Positions 17,294-26,669 of a DNA stretch of 64,000 nt are shown piece by piece. Source of the stretch: Pseudomonas nitroreducens (lineage in GTDB: Bacteria; Pseudomonadota; Gammaproteobacteria; Pseudomonadales; Pseudomonadaceae); assembly GCF_014204515.1 (NCBI RefSeq), contig NZ_JACHLI010000003.1:1-64000 (forward strand). The letters run 5' to 3'. Position 1 is the stretch's first letter. Each line of letters begins with the position of its first letter. The notes under the pieces are model-generated. The model was given only the letters and a program-made list of their open reading frames with translations, was not told the origin of the DNA and searched no databases. A program made the position numbers and the translations under genes.

Positions 17294-18196
17294 ATGAACG
17301 ACATCCTCGACACTCCCCCCAGCGACCTGTTGCCCATGCGCGAGGTGGTGCGCCTGACCGGGGTGAACCCGGTCACCCTGCGGGCCTGGGAGCGCCGCTA
17401 CGGATTGGTCAGCCCGCTGCGCACCGAAGGTGGCCACCGCCTGTACACGCCCCAGGACCTGCAGACCATCCAGGACATCCTGCTGTGGTCCGGACGGGGC
17501 ATGGCCGTGGGCAAGATCGGCGAGCTGCTCGCCCAGCGCCAGCGTCCGCAGCCCGCTCGCAGCGACGATGAGCGCGAGCACTGGCGCGAGGCGTTCTCCC
17601 GCGCCACGGCCGCCTTCGACCAGGGCGAACTGGAACGCCTCTACGGCCAGGCCTACAGCATCTTCCCCGGAGCGACCCTGCTCGACGACATCCTCCTGCC
17701 GCTGTGGCGCTCCCTGCTCACCCTCAACGCCTTCGGCGCCCGTAGCCAGTGGGGATTTCTCGACGCCTTCCTGCGTGCCCGCGTGCTCCTGCGCCTGCAG
17801 ATGAGCCGTGCGGAGGGTGCCGCCGTGCTGCTGGCCGATGCCAGCGGAACGCTGCACGAACTGGAGCTGCTGGCGGCCGCGCTGCTGCTGGGCGGCGACG
17901 ATCTGCGGGTGCAGGCCCTGGCCCCGGGCATGCCGCTGGATGAACTGCCGCTGGTCTGCGCGGGAGTGCGCCCGGCGGCCCTGGTACTGCTGGCCGAGGT
18001 GGCCCTGCCGGGTGAGGCGCTCAGGCGCCTGGAGCGCCTGCAGATGGCCGTCGAATGCCCGCTGGCGCTACTCGGCGAAGCGGCGCAAGGCATCGCCGGC
18101 TCGGCCGCGGGGCTGCCCATTGTCGCTCTGGGCAACAGTCCGGCGAGCAGCGCGCAACCCCTGCGCCTGCTGTTGCGCGGCGCTCTCCAGCTCTGA
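17294..18196 (+). CDS. Class II LitR (PplR-type) MerR-family regulator
   Basis: A 300-residue regulator. The N-terminal MerR helix-turn-helix is clear (LPMREVVRLTGVNPVTLRAW, then ERRYGLVSPLRTEGGHRLY). The C-terminal two-thirds resembles the cobalamin-binding half of LitR/CarH, but I see no DxHxxG-type cobalamin motif, which fits class II LitR proteins that do not bind B12. The start at 17294 is chosen because the upstream extension is not MerR-like. The gene is divergent from the LOV gene and lies in the same locus as three TGTACA palindromes. It probably represses the two flanking operons in the dark. Confidence 0.87.
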   Translation: MNDILDTPPSDLLPMREVVRLTGVNPVTLRAWERRYGLVSPLRTEGGHRLYTPQDLQTIQDILLWSGRGMAVGKIGELLAQRQRPQPARSDDEREHWREAFSRATAAFDQGELERLYGQAYSIFPGATLLDDILLPLWRSLLTLNAFGARSQWGFLDAFLRARVLLRLQMSRAEGAAVLLADASGTLHELELLAAALLLGGDDLRVQALAPGMPLDELPLVCAGVRPAALVLLAEVALPGEALRRLERLQMAVECPLALLGEAAQGIAGSAAGLPIVALGNSPASSAQPLRLLLRGALQL

Positions 18197-18203
18197 GCCG
18201 GGC

Positions 18204-21200
18204 TCAGGCGCCCGGCGTGGATTTCCCAGCGCCGACGCCCAGCTCGCGGGCGACACGCTGCAGCGTTTCCAAAGTGACCGGTTTGCTGACGTGGGCGTTG
18301 TAGCCGGCCTCGCCGGCCAGCTCCGCGTCGGCGGCCGCGCCGTAGCCGGTCAGGGCTACCGCAGGCGTGGCAGCGTGCTCTGGCATCTGGCGCACACGGC
18401 GCATCAGCTCGTAGCCATCCATGCCGGGCATGCCGATGTCCGAGAGGATCAGGTCGAAAGCTGAGGCCCCCAGGCACTGCAGCGCGGCGGCGCCGTCCTC
18501 GGCGGTAACGACCTCGGCGCCTTCCATTTCCAGCAGCTGCTGCATGATCAGGCGGATGTCGGGCGAGTCGTCCACCAGCAGCAGGCGCGCGCCGGCGAAG
18601 GGGCCGGCGGAGTCCTGCGCGGTGTCCACCGGCAGATCGAACTGGCGGTAGAGCGGCAGCCAGACACTGAACAGCGCGCCCTGCCCGCGCCCGGCGGACG
18701 AGGCCTCGATCCGTCCCTGCTGGGCTTCCACCAGTTCGCGCACCAGCGCCAGGCCAATGCCCAGGCCCGGCTTGTGGGTGGGTTGGCGCTCCTCGCTGCC
18801 CTGGCCGAACAGCTCGAAGATGCGCGGCAGCTCGTCCACGGGGATGCCCTGGCCGTCGTCGCGCACCTGGATGCGCAGCATGCCGTCGTCCTGGTCCAGG
18901 CGCACCTGGATGTTGCCGCTGGCCGGGGTGAACTTCACCGCGTTGCTCAGCAGGTTCCAGACGATCTGCTCGACGCGCACCGGATCGGCCTCAGCCACCA
19001 GCGGGTCGCTGCCGCGCGGCGGCAGTTGCAGGTCGAGCGCCAGGTCCTTGTCATGGGCCTCGGCGGCCAGGGCGCTGACCACTTCCTCGATGACGTTCTG
19101 CAGGATCACCGGCGCCAGGTTGAGCTTGAGCTTGCCGGTGTTGACCCGCGACAGGTCGAGCAGGTCGTCGATGATCCGCGCCTGGCTGCGCACCGAGCTC
19201 TGGATGCCTTCGACGGCGCGCGACGCCACTGCATGGGAACGCACCGCCGACAGGCGGGCGATCAGCTCGGCGTTGAGCTGGATGATGTTCAGCGGGTGCT
19301 TGAGCTCATGGGACATCATCGCGAAGAACTCGTCGCGCAGGCGGATCTTCGCCTGCCCCTGCTGCAGGCGGCTTTCCTGCTCGGTCTCGGCGCGCTTCTT
19401 GCTGGTCACGTCGCGGCCGATCTTGGCGTAGCCGTGGGGCCCACCATTGGGCAGCGCAGTGGTCACGCTGCTGCAAAAGAAGGTGCTGCCGTCCTTGCGC
19501 AGGTGCCAGCGGTCGGTCTCCACCCGGCCCATCTGCCGGGCTACGCGCAGCTCCTCGCGAAGCACGCCGCTGCGCTGGTCTTCCTCGTTGTGCAGCAGGT
19601 CCAGGCTCTGCCCGAGCACCTCTGCCTCGCGGAAGCCGTAGGCGCGCTCGGCACCCTTGTTCCAACCGGTGATCCGGCCGTTGCGGTCGAGGGTGACGAT
19701 GATGAAGTCCTGGGTGCTTTCCACTGCCAGGCGCAGGCGCTCCTCGCTCTCCCGCGCCTTGTCCTCGGCCAGGCGGCGCTCGGTGATGTCGATGAAGGTC
19801 AGCACCGCGCCGTCGATGATGTTGTCGGTGGTGCGGTACGGCAGCATCCGCGCCAGGTAACGCCTGCCGTCCTGGCTGGCGACTTCGCGCTCGAGGGTGC
19901 GCAGGGATTCGAAGCTGTTCGCCGCATCGCGGGCCAGGTCCGGGTAGTCCAGGCGGTGGGTGATGTCCAGCAGCGAGCGCCCGGTGTCCGAAGCGATGAT
20001 GCTGAAGATCGCGGTGGCGCGCGGCGTGTAGGACTTGATGCGCATGTCGCGGCCGACGAAGACGGTGGCGATGTCGGTGGAGGCGATCAGGTTCTGCAGG
20101 TCGTCGTTGATCTTGCCGGTTTCCTCGACCTTGGTCTTGAGCTCCTGGTTGACCGTGATCAGCTCCTCGTTGATCGACTGCAGCTCTTCCTTGCTGGTCT
20201 CCAGCTCCTCGGTGGTCGAGCGCAGCTCCTCGTTGATCGCCTGCAGTTCCTCGTTGGAAGCCTTGAGCTCCTCGGTGGAGGTCTCGGCCTGTTCGATGGT
20301 CGCCTGCAGCTGCTCCTTGTTGCGCTGCAGCTCGCTCTCCAGCTGCGACAGCACGCTGTCCTTGACGTTGGGCTGGTGGCCGCTGGCGTCGCTGCTCATG
20401 GTCTCCTCGACTTCGTCGAAGATCACCAGGGCGAAGTCGGCATCCTGGTCACGGAAAGGCCGGATGACCATGTTGATGTAGGACGTGGTGCCGTCGCGCT
20501 CGTGCTTGACCCGTCGCGCCTCGACGCTCTTGCCGGTCTGGAAGGCCTGGAACAGCGCGGTGCGCAGCTCCAGGCGCAAGGACGGGTGGACCAGCGACAG
20601 CAGGTTGTGCGACGGCTCGCCGCCGACATAGCGCAGGTAGCGGCCGGCCTGGTCGGACATGTGCACGATGCTCGAATCGTGGTTGACCACCACGCTGGGC
20701 GGCGCGTACTGCTCCAGCACGCGCTGGTGCAGGTCGGCGAAGGAGATGCGGCGACGCTCGGCCGGCCGCTCGCTGCTGGCCTGCGGCGCATCGGCATGGG
20801 GCATGATCGGCAGCGGCGAGGCCGGGCGGCCCATTACCGCGCCGGCCTTGGCGCGGTAGATACGGTTCTTCTTGTCGATCGGGGTGAACAGTTCCAGGCA
20901 CACGTCGGCCGACTCGGAGCTGCCCAGGAACAGGTAGCCGCCCGGCGCCAGGGCGAAGTGGAACATCTGCAGGATGTCGGCCTGCACCTCGCGATCGAGG
21001 TAGATCAGCAGGTTGCGGCAACTGATCAGTTGCAGCTTGGAGAATGGCGGATCGCGCAGCAGGTTGTGCATGGCGAACAGCACGCGCTCGCGGATCTCCT
21101 TCTTCACCCGGTAGCGGGTCTGCTCCTTGGTGACGTACTGGCGCAGGCGCTGGGGCGTGATGTCCGGCAGGATCGCCTCGGGATAGGCGCCGCTGCGGCC

Positions 21201-22343
21201 GATGGAGATGGCGTGCTCGTCGATGTCGGTGGCGAACACCTGGAACTGCCGGTCGCTCTCGCGGTACTCGACGTACTCGGCCAGCAGCATCGCCAGCGAA
21301 TAGGCTTCCTCGCCGGAGGAGCAACCCGCGCTCCAGACGCGCACCGGCGAATCGCCCGAGACCGGCATCTCGAACAGTCGCGGGATGATCTCCCGCTCCA
21401 GTGCCTCGAAGGCTTCGCGGTCGCGGAAGAAATTGGTCACGCCGATCAGCATGTCCGCCAGCAGTTCCTTGGTCTCCTCCGGCGCGCCCTGGAGGAACGC
21501 GCGGTAGGACGGCAGGTCGGCCAGGCGGTTGACCTGCATGCGCCGCTCGATGCGGCGCAGCACGGTGGCGCGCTTGTAGTGCTTGAAATCGTGGCCGGTG
21601 CGGGTGCGCAGCAGGCTGAGGATTTCCTTCAGCGCGGTCTCGGCGGCCCGCGCCTGCTCCGGGTCCTCGATGGAGCGGAACGGCGTCGCCACGTCGGCGT
21701 CGGCCGGCAGCTGCATCTCGCGCATGCTCTGCCAGAGGTCGATGAGCTTCTGCGGGATGTCGCCCACCGGCAGGACGAAATCCACCTGCCCGGTGGCGAT
21801 GGCGCTGCGCGGCATCTCGTCGTACTCGGCGTCGTCGGGCGCCTGGGCGATGGTCACCCCGCCCTGCTCCTTGACCCGCGACAGGCCGGCCGAACCGTCG
21901 CTGCCATTGCCACTGAGGACGATGCTCACCGCGTGCTCGGCATGGGCGTCGGCCAGGGTGCGCATGAAGATGTCGATGGCGATGTGGCGCGGCTGTCCGG
22001 GGCTGAGCTCGGTCACCCGCAAGTAGCCGTCGTTCATGGTCAGCTGCATCGCCGGGGAGATCAGGTAGACGCAGTTGCGCTCGATGGGCAGCGGCTCGGT
22101 GACCGGCCGCACCTTCATCTTGGTGACCTTCTGGAGGATATGGTGCGCGCTGCTCTCATGATTCGGCGAGAGGTGCATCACCACCACGAAAGCCATGCCA
22201 TTGTCGTTGGGCATGTTCTCGAACAGCCGCAGCAAGGCCCCCAGGCCGCCGGCCGAGGCGCCGATGCCGATCACCGGGAAGTTCAGATGGCTGGGCTGTA
22301 CCTTCAGCTTCAGGCCTTCTGCGGCGGGGATTTCTTCACTCAT
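18204..22343 (-). CDS. CheB-CheR-PAS-histidine kinase-receiver hybrid
   Basis: A 1379-residue fusion. The order is CheB methylesterase (about 22-200; IGIGASAGG nucleophile region, VVMHLSPNH, SGNGSDGSAG), CheR methyltransferase (about 235-500; IGVTNFFRD and VWSAGCSSGEEAYS), a PAS-like segment (about 525-640), a long Glu/Leu-rich coiled coil (about 660-755), two more PAS domains, HisKA with MMSHELKHPLN, HATPase_c (NLLSNAVKFTPASGN, DDGQGIP), and a C-terminal receiver with the phosphoacceptor in LILSDIGMPG. There is no recognisable sensor outside the PAS domains and no membrane segment, so it is probably cytoplasmic. No chemoreceptor or other che gene is nearby, so its output is more likely stress signalling than chemotaxis. 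It ends seven bases from the LitR gene end. Confidence 0.92.
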   Translation of the reverse strand: MSEEIPAAEGLKLKVQPSHLNFPVIGIGASAGGLGALLRLFENMPNDNGMAFVVVMHLSPNHESSAHHILQKVTKMKVRPVTEPLPIERNCVYLISPAMQLTMNDGYLRVTELSPGQPRHIAIDIFMRTLADAHAEHAVSIVLSGNGSDGSAGLSRVKEQGGVTIAQAPDDAEYDEMPRSAIATGQVDFVLPVGDIPQKLIDLWQSMREMQLPADADVATPFRSIEDPEQARAAETALKEILSLLRTRTGHDFKHYKRATVLRRIERRMQVNRLADLPSYRAFLQGAPEETKELLADMLIGVTNFFRDREAFEALEREIIPRLFEMPVSGDSPVRVWSAGCSSGEEAYSLAMLLAEYVEYRESDRQFQVFATDIDEHAISIGRSGAYPEAILPDITPQRLRQYVTKEQTRYRVKKEIRERVLFAMHNLLRDPPFSKLQLISCRNLLIYLDREVQADILQMFHFALAPGGYLFLGSSESADVCLELFTPIDKKNRIYRAKAGAVMGRPASPLPIMPHADAPQASSERPAERRRISFADLHQRVLEQYAPPSVVVNHDSSIVHMSDQAGRYLRYVGGEPSHNLLSLVHPSLRLELRTALFQAFQTGKSVEARRVKHERDGTTSYINMVIRPFRDQDADFALVIFDEVEETMSSDASGHQPNVKDSVLSQLESELQRNKEQLQATIEQAETSTEELKASNEELQAINEELRSTTEELETSKEELQSINEELITVNQELKTKVEETGKINDDLQNLIASTDIATVFVGRDMRIKSYTPRATAIFSIIASDTGRSLLDITHRLDYPDLARDAANSFESLRTLEREVASQDGRRYLARMLPYRTTDNIIDGAVLTFIDITERRLAEDKARESEERLRLAVESTQDFIIVTLDRNGRITGWNKGAERAYGFREAEVLGQSLDLLHNEEDQRSGVLREELRVARQMGRVETDRWHLRKDGSTFFCSSVTTALPNGGPHGYAKIGRDVTSKKRAETEQESRLQQGQAKIRLRDEFFAMMSHELKHPLNIIQLNAELIARLSAVRSHAVASRAVEGIQSSVRSQARIIDDLLDLSRVNTGKLKLNLAPVILQNVIEEVVSALAAEAHDKDLALDLQLPPRGSDPLVAEADPVRVEQIVWNLLSNAVKFTPASGNIQVRLDQDDGMLRIQVRDDGQGIPVDELPRIFELFGQGSEERQPTHKPGLGIGLALVRELVEAQQGRIEASSAGRGQGALFSVWLPLYRQFDLPVDTAQDSAGPFAGARLLLVDDSPDIRLIMQQLLEMEGAEVVTAEDGAAALQCLGASAFDLILSDIGMPGMDGYELMRRVRQMPEHAATPAVALTGYGAAADAELAGEAGYNAHVSKPVTLETLQRVARELGVGAGKSTPGA

Positions 22344-22501
22344 GGCGCTCGGTTCCTTGGAGTCACTCGGCCTGTTCGACGGCAGGCCGAAGAGTAGCAG
22401 CCTTGACGGCGTAAGCCGATCTCCGGATGGGCGAGCGCAAGGCGAAACTACGCGAGGCCTGCGTCACCGCGCAGCCTGATCGGGAGACTGCGCGCGCCCT
22501 G

Positions 22502-22753
22502 CTACAGACGGGCTGCGCAGCCCGCCTGGGCGCGCTGGCGTACCACCAGCACGCTGAACATCGGCGTGCTGACGCTGCCCCGGTAGCTGGAAATCCACCG
22601 CCGCGACAGTTCGACATCCAGGCGCAGGCCGTCGCGCGCCATCTCCTGGGCGGCCGCCTGGGAAATCCGGTAGGCGCCGCACTGCGGGCAGGACAGATGG
22701 GTGCAATGGCTGTCGTCGAAAACCTGCGCCTGGCTTCCACAGATAAAGCAGTT
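22502..22753 (-). CDS. Small zinc-ribbon-like protein
   Basis: An 83-residue protein with two CxxC pairs (CFICGSQ and SCPQCGAY), which suggests a zinc ribbon, followed by a short basic region. The GTG at 22753 is chosen because GGGAG lies about eight bases upstream and the product then begins directly with the zinc motif (MNCFICGS). An ATG at 22786 would add 11 residues. It is separated from the hybrid kinase by 158 bases. I do not recognise a named family. Confidence 0.55.
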   Translation of the reverse strand, partial: NCFICGSQAQVFDDSHCTHLSCPQCGAYRISQAAAQEMARDGLRLDVELSRRWISSYRGSVSTPMFSVLVVRQRAQAGCAARL

Positions 22754-22895
22754 CACCTTCGCGTCTCCCTTGTCGGATCGGGCCACCCGGCCTTGTTTGC
22801 CGATTGACCGGGACAGCGGGCGAAGAGTTCGAAAAACTGCTCGACCGCGGCAAGCTGCGGCACCTTGTCAGGCTGTCGTCTGCGACCGGGCCGGC

Positions 22896-23126
22896 TCACT
22901 GCCTGGTGATACCGCTGAGGGTGATGCCGTAGCGGCGCAGCAATTCGGTGGTCGGCGCGTCGCCGTGTTCGTCCTGGGCGGCGCCGTAGTCGCCCGCCGG
23001 CAGGTTGCGGCGGACCCACGCCAGCAGGAAGCTGCTCGCCTCCTCCACGCTGGGCTGCGTGGCCTGGGGCATGTCCAGGGTGCTGGTGTTGTTGTCCTTG
23101 TGGTAGCTGATCACCCAGATGCTCAT
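22896..23126 (-). CDS. Small hypothetical protein
   Basis: A 76-residue acidic protein (MSIWVISYHKDNNTSTLDMP). The ATG at 23126 has an excellent ribosome binding site (GAGGAGG, five bases away). The central part reads as an alpha-helix (VEEASSFLLAWVRRNLP). No family was recognised. It lies in a run of small ORFs of stress-region type. Confidence 0.55.
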   Translation of the reverse strand: MSIWVISYHKDNNTSTLDMPQATQPSVEEASSFLLAWVRRNLPAGDYGAAQDEHGDAPTTELLRRYGITLSGITRQ

Positions 23127-23181
23127 GGGCACCTCCTCGATAATGGCAAGGCTTGGGAATGGCGGGGCTGTGGTGCGGCTT

Positions 23182-23388
23182 TCAGAGCTCGGACTGTCGC
23201 TGCAGTTCGGCCAGGAGCAGGGCCAGTTCATCGATCAGCGCCTGGTTGACGCTTTCCTGCGGGCGCTGGTCGGCCACCGGCTGCAGGCTGCCGCCAGCCG
23301 TTGTGGCGCCGCGAGAGGCTGGGGTTGCCTGGCGCCGACCCTCGCCAGGGAACAGATCGAAGCTGCCGGCGGTACGGTCGCTATCCAT
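23182..23388 (-). CDS. Small hypothetical protein
   Basis: A 68-residue protein starting at an ATG with GAGGAG upstream. The N-terminal half is Gly/Ala/Arg rich and probably disordered; the C-terminal part (QALIDELALLLAELQRQSEL) should form an amphipathic helix. No family recognised. It lies directly upstream of the other small gene at 22896-23126, with 55 bases between them, so the two may be co-transcribed. Confidence 0.4.
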   Translation of the reverse strand: MDSDRTAGSFDLFPGEGRRQATPASRGATTAGGSLQPVADQRPQESVNQALIDELALLLAELQRQSEL

Positions 23389-23775
23389 GGTTCACTCCTC
23401 TGTTGGTCAGGTTCGCGGCCTGGATCGGGCCTCGCTACAGGCGGGGATGGCGGGGTCGCTGCCGCATTCAACACGGCGCGAGTGGCTGGCCTGAACGCTC
23501 GACCAGCACGGAACCGCAGATACGCTCCCCTTACCCGATTCGAAAGATTACTCGCCGCGATGTTCCTGCCGATTCCCCGCAAGCGATCAGCGGAGTGGCG
23601 CAAACCCGCGAGCCAGCCGCTGCGCTTAGCACTTGGCCAGTAGCAGATTGCACGGCCGCAGCCGCCCACGCGTGCATTTTCCCGATGCGCTCGACGACAG
23701 ATCAATGACTTGCGAGGGCTTGACGCTGGCCCGCCGGTTGCTGCCTGAAAGGTAACCATCAGGAGGACCCTGCCC
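23389..23775. other. Divergent intergenic region, no gene seen
   Basis: A 387-base gap between divergent small genes. It should contain promoters for both sides. No clear consensus promoter, repeat or RNA gene was found; the only sure element is the AGGAGG ribosome binding site in front of 23776. Confidence 0.5.
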
Positions 23776-24168
23776 ATGCAACGCGACAGCCAGACCACCC
23801 GCGACCTGATCTGCCAGGCCCTGATCTGCCAGGCACTACCCGGCTACACCATCAGCTTTTCCCAGCGCCCCGACCAGGGGCTGCTCTGTTCCTTCCGCAG
23901 TCCGGCCGGCGCGCACCTGTTCGACCGCGTCATCCCGCGCCAGGACCTGCAGCACCAGCACCTGCTGGACGACCTGCTCGGCCGCATCCAGCGCGACCTG
24001 ATCCTGGAGGGCGGCCCCCTGCCCGAAGAGCAGGTGGATGTCTTCACCAAGCGCATCCCGCTGCCCACCTTCCAGCCCGGCCATGGCGAGCATCGCCAAC
24101 GCAAGATCGTCGTGGCCGGCGATCGTCTGCGTCGCCTCGCCGGCGCACGCCACGAGCTGCGCGCCTGA
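23776..24168 (+). CDS. Hypothetical protein
   Basis: A 130-residue protein (DLICQALICQALPGYTISFS at residues 10-29). The middle has a mixed alpha/beta pattern (FDRVIPRQDLQHQHLLDDLL), and the C-terminus is basic. The short repeat LICQALICQAL comes from a duplicated 12-base unit. A strong AGGAGG precedes the ATG. It may belong to the DUF3509 group of Pseudomonas proteins, but this is a guess. The neighbours are other stress-type small genes. Confidence 0.5.
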   Translation: MQRDSQTTRDLICQALICQALPGYTISFSQRPDQGLLCSFRSPAGAHLFDRVIPRQDLQHQHLLDDLLGRIQRDLILEGGPLPEEQVDVFTKRIPLPTFQPGHGEHRQRKIVVAGDRLRRLAGARHELRA

Positions 24169-24266
24169 GGCGCCGAGCATCTTCGTCGCCAGCGGCGCCG
24201 CCGCGGCGACGCACTCCCGAGGCGGGCTGTCCGTCCGTCTTTCCCACCTGCACCAGGAGAATCACC

Positions 24267-24440
24267 ATGGCCGAACACAGAGGCGGAGAAGGCAACTTCG
24301 CGGAAGACCCCCAGCGCGCAGCCGAGGCCGGCAGGAAAGGCGGCTCCAACAGCGGCGGCAACTTCAGGAACGATCCGCAGCGCGCTTCGGAGGCCGGCCG
24401 CAAGGGCGGGCGCCGCACCCGCAGTCCTGCCAGCGACTAG
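24267..24440 (+). CDS. KGG-motif stress-induced protein
   Basis: A 57-residue protein made of two copies of a unit ending in EAGRKGG (GNFAEDPQRAAEAGRKGG and GNFRNDPQRASEAGRKGG). This is the KGG domain found in general-stress proteins such as GsiB and YciG. The proteins are hydrophilic, Gly/Arg rich and probably disordered, and they are usually controlled by the stationary-phase or general stress sigma factor. CAGGAG lies upstream of the ATG. Confidence 0.85.
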   Translation: MAEHRGGEGNFAEDPQRAAEAGRKGGSNSGGNFRNDPQRASEAGRKGGRRTRSPASD

Positions 24441-24605
24441 GCACGGCAGCACCCGAGTCCTGCGCCAACGGCGAAGCAGAACCGGCTTTGCCGTTCGGCG
24501 ATGGCGGCCCGCAGGCCCGGCCCGAAAACTGCTGAAGCCTGAAGTCAGGGCCTCACTTGCAGGCACCCTTGGATAAGACAGCACAACAAGAAAGGGGGAG
24601 CAGAG

Positions 24606-24860
24606 ATGCACGAATTCATGCTGGCCAAAGACGTCCTGGAGGCGTGCTTCGCGCACCTGGACTGCGAATGCATGCTGGAGCAGGACACCACCCTGACAGT
24701 GCGGCTGATGGCGCTCGATACCCGCGAAATGCTGCTGTCCGCCGCACATATCCAGCCCGAGCACTGGGCCAACGTCACGGCGGTCGCCGGCCTGGCACTG
24801 ACCTTGCGTCGCACGCTGGCGCTGACCGGCGTGGGGAGCACTCCGCGGGTACCCCAGTGA
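24606..24860 (+). CDS. DUF1652 family protein
   Basis: An 84-residue protein resembling DUF1652, a small Pseudomonas family (LEACFAHLDCECMLEQDTTLTVRL followed by a helix with VAGLALTLRRTL). The function is unknown. GGGGGAGCAGAG precedes the ATG. It is the third small gene in a row on this strand. Confidence 0.65.
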   Translation: MHEFMLAKDVLEACFAHLDCECMLEQDTTLTVRLMALDTREMLLSAAHIQPEHWANVTAVAGLALTLRRTLALTGVGSTPRVPQ

Positions 24861-24945
24861 GCCTGGCCGATTGACCCCAGCCCCTTGGGCAGCCTGCACG
24901 GGCGAAGCCCGACGCCCAGCTCACCTCGCGCTCACACCGCGCGGT

Positions 24946-25506
24946 TCAGGCTGCCTGCAATGCTTCGCCCAGGGCCCGGTTGAAGGCCTGCAGGTCGCCG
25001 GGGTTGCGCGAGGTGATCAGCGTCCAGCCCTTGGCCGGGCAGACCTCCACCTGGGCGTCGCGCCAGTCGGCGCCGGCATTCACCAGGTCGGTGCGCACGC
25101 TGGCATAGGAGGTCAGGGACTTCTCCGACACCACGCCGGCGTCGATCAGCAGCCAGGGACCATGACAGATCGCGGCGACCGGTTTGCCAGCCGCGCTGAA
25201 CTCCTTCACCAGACGCTGTGCGTCGCTGTCCTGGCGCAGGGTATCGGCATTCACCGTACCGCCGGGAATCACCAGCAGGTCGTAGTCGATAGCTTTCAGG
25301 CCCTTCAGCCTGGCGTCGGACTCCACGGCGACATCCTTCTCGCTGTCGTGCACCCAGGTCTGCGCCGTCCCGCCCTTGAGGCTGGCATGGGTAACGGTGG
25401 CGCCCTGCTCGCGCAGCGCGAGCATCGGTTCGAGCAGCTCGTCGCGCTCGATGCCGGTATTGGCGGTAATGATCAGGACGTTCCTGCCTTTGAGATCGTG
25501 ACTCAT
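24946..25506 (-). CDS. DJ-1/PfpI family protein (YhbO/YraA-like)
   Basis: A 186-residue protein of the DJ-1/PfpI superfamily. The nucleophile cysteine is in VAAICHGPWLL, with the nearby glutamate in the NTGIERDEL segment. Family members act as deglycases/hydrolases or chaperones against carbonyl stress. The start at 25506 is chosen because GGAGG is about nine bases upstream; an in-frame ATG six bases earlier is too close to that site. It is one of several stress-type genes on the minus strand. Confidence 0.83.
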   Translation of the reverse strand: MSHDLKGRNVLIITANTGIERDELLEPMLALREQGATVTHASLKGGTAQTWVHDSEKDVAVESDARLKGLKAIDYDLLVIPGGTVNADTLRQDSDAQRLVKEFSAAGKPVAAICHGPWLLIDAGVVSEKSLTSYASVRTDLVNAGADWRDAQVEVCPAKGWTLITSRNPGDLQAFNRALGEALQAA

Positions 25507-25591
25507 GAACATGACTCCTCCGACGCCGGTGACCACGAATGGCCGCCGGCGCCGATTTCCTGGGTGAGAGGGAGATGACGCACGTCGCGCC

Positions 25592-26050
25592 TCAATGGGC
25601 CCGCGCGACACCCCGCAGCAGATTGGCGCTGAGCTTGTCGGCGTTGCAGCTGGCCACGTTGGCCAGGGACACGATGCCCACCAGGCGCTTCTCGCGGTTG
25701 ACCACGGCCAGGCGGCGCATTTCGATCTGCGCCATGTTTCTGGCCACGTGGTCGACGGATTCGTCTTCGAAGCAGTAGTGCACTTGCGGGCTCATCACCC
25801 GACTCACCGGCGTCTGCAGGTCCAGGCCCTCGGCGAGGGCACGGACGACCAGGTCGCGGTCGGTGAGGATGCCGCTCAGGTGGTCGTTGTCGTTCACCAG
25901 CAAGGCACCGACGTCGATCTGACGCATCAGCAAAGCGGCTTCCTGCAGAGTGGTAGCGGGGCTGACGGTGCGCACCTCGCGGCTCATGATCTCGCGCACG
26001 GCCATCGCCTTGCGTTCGGCGATGCGGTCACTTCGGGCTTGGTCTCTCAT
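25592..26050 (-). CDS. CBS-domain pair protein
   Basis: A 152-residue protein with two CBS domains (VREIMSREVRTVSPATTLQE through GILTDRDLVVRA, and VSRVMSPQVHYCFEDES through GIVSLANVA). The ATG at 26050 has GGAGGA upstream. CBS pairs bind adenine nucleotides and act as energy or redox sensors; stand-alone versions are often stress-induced. No other domain is fused. Confidence 0.83.
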   Translation of the reverse strand: MRDQARSDRIAERKAMAVREIMSREVRTVSPATTLQEAALLMRQIDVGALLVNDNDHLSGILTDRDLVVRALAEGLDLQTPVSRVMSPQVHYCFEDESVDHVARNMAQIEMRRLAVVNREKRLVGIVSLANVASCNADKLSANLLRGVARAH

Positions 26051-26111
26051 GACGGGTCCTCCATTGTGGTGGTCCTGGGATGGGATGTGGATGGGTGTGC
26101 AGAGGCAACGC

Positions 26112-26669
26112 TCAATCGTCCCGGCCGCCGTCCTGCTGCCGCTCCTCGCGGTTGGCGACGCTCTGCGGCGAGCCTTCGCCAGCGTTGTCCTCGCCCATTT
26201 CCTCGTAGGTCTTGCGCAGCTTCTGCAACTCCTCGCTACCCATGTCGTCCAGCCCCATGAGTACGCGGTGGGCGTGGTGCGTGGTGCGCAGGAGCTCGTC
26301 GATCTTGATGTGCAGCGCATCGGTGTCGCGGTTCTGGGTGCTCTGGATAAGGAACACCATGAGGAAGGTGATGATGGTGGTCGAGGTATTGATCACCAGT
26401 TGCCAGGTGTCGTTGAAGTGGAAGAACGGCCCACTCAGCGCCCAGCCCACCAGCAGCACGCAGGCCAGGGCAAAGGTCAGCGGCCGTCCGGCCCATTGCG
26501 ACAGGGCCTGGGCGAAGCGCGAGAAGCCGGCGCCGCCGTGTGGCGGTGCGCTGGGCTGCTGCTCGGCTGGGCTCTTCTGCTCTGTCCGCCGCTCGCCGGG
26601 GCGCTGCCTATCGCCTGGCCGTTGTTTGCCCGGCCGTTGCGCGCGAGCCTCAGGCGCTTCGCTGGCCAT
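26112..26669 (-). CDS. Low-affinity iron permease family protein
   Basis: A 185-residue protein with an Arg/Pro/Gln-rich N-terminal extension (about 50 residues) and two membrane segments (PLTFALACVLLVGWALSGPF and a second segment ending FLMVFLIQSTQNRDTDAL). The NDTWQLVINTSTTIITFLMVF and QNRDTDALHIKIDELL sequences match the low-affinity iron permease family (PF04120). The transport role is inferred from the family and may be wrong for bacterial members. The start is uncertain: the ATG at 26669 has only a weak ribosome binding site. Confidence 0.7.
   Translation of the reverse strand: MASEAPEARAQRPGKQRPGDRQRPGERRTEQKSPAEQQPSAPPHGGAGFSRFAQALSQWAGRPLTFALACVLLVGWALSGPFFHFNDTWQLVINTSTTIITFLMVFLIQSTQNRDTDALHIKIDELLRTTHHAHRVLMGLDDMGSEELQKLRKTYEEMGEDNAGEGSPQSVANREERQQDGGRDD

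Noticed and set aside
18774..22397. A 1207-residue open frame on the plus strand
   Set aside because: It lies opposite the CheB-CheR hybrid kinase, whose catalytic motifs are clear. The frame is rich in Gln, His and Val with no family features.
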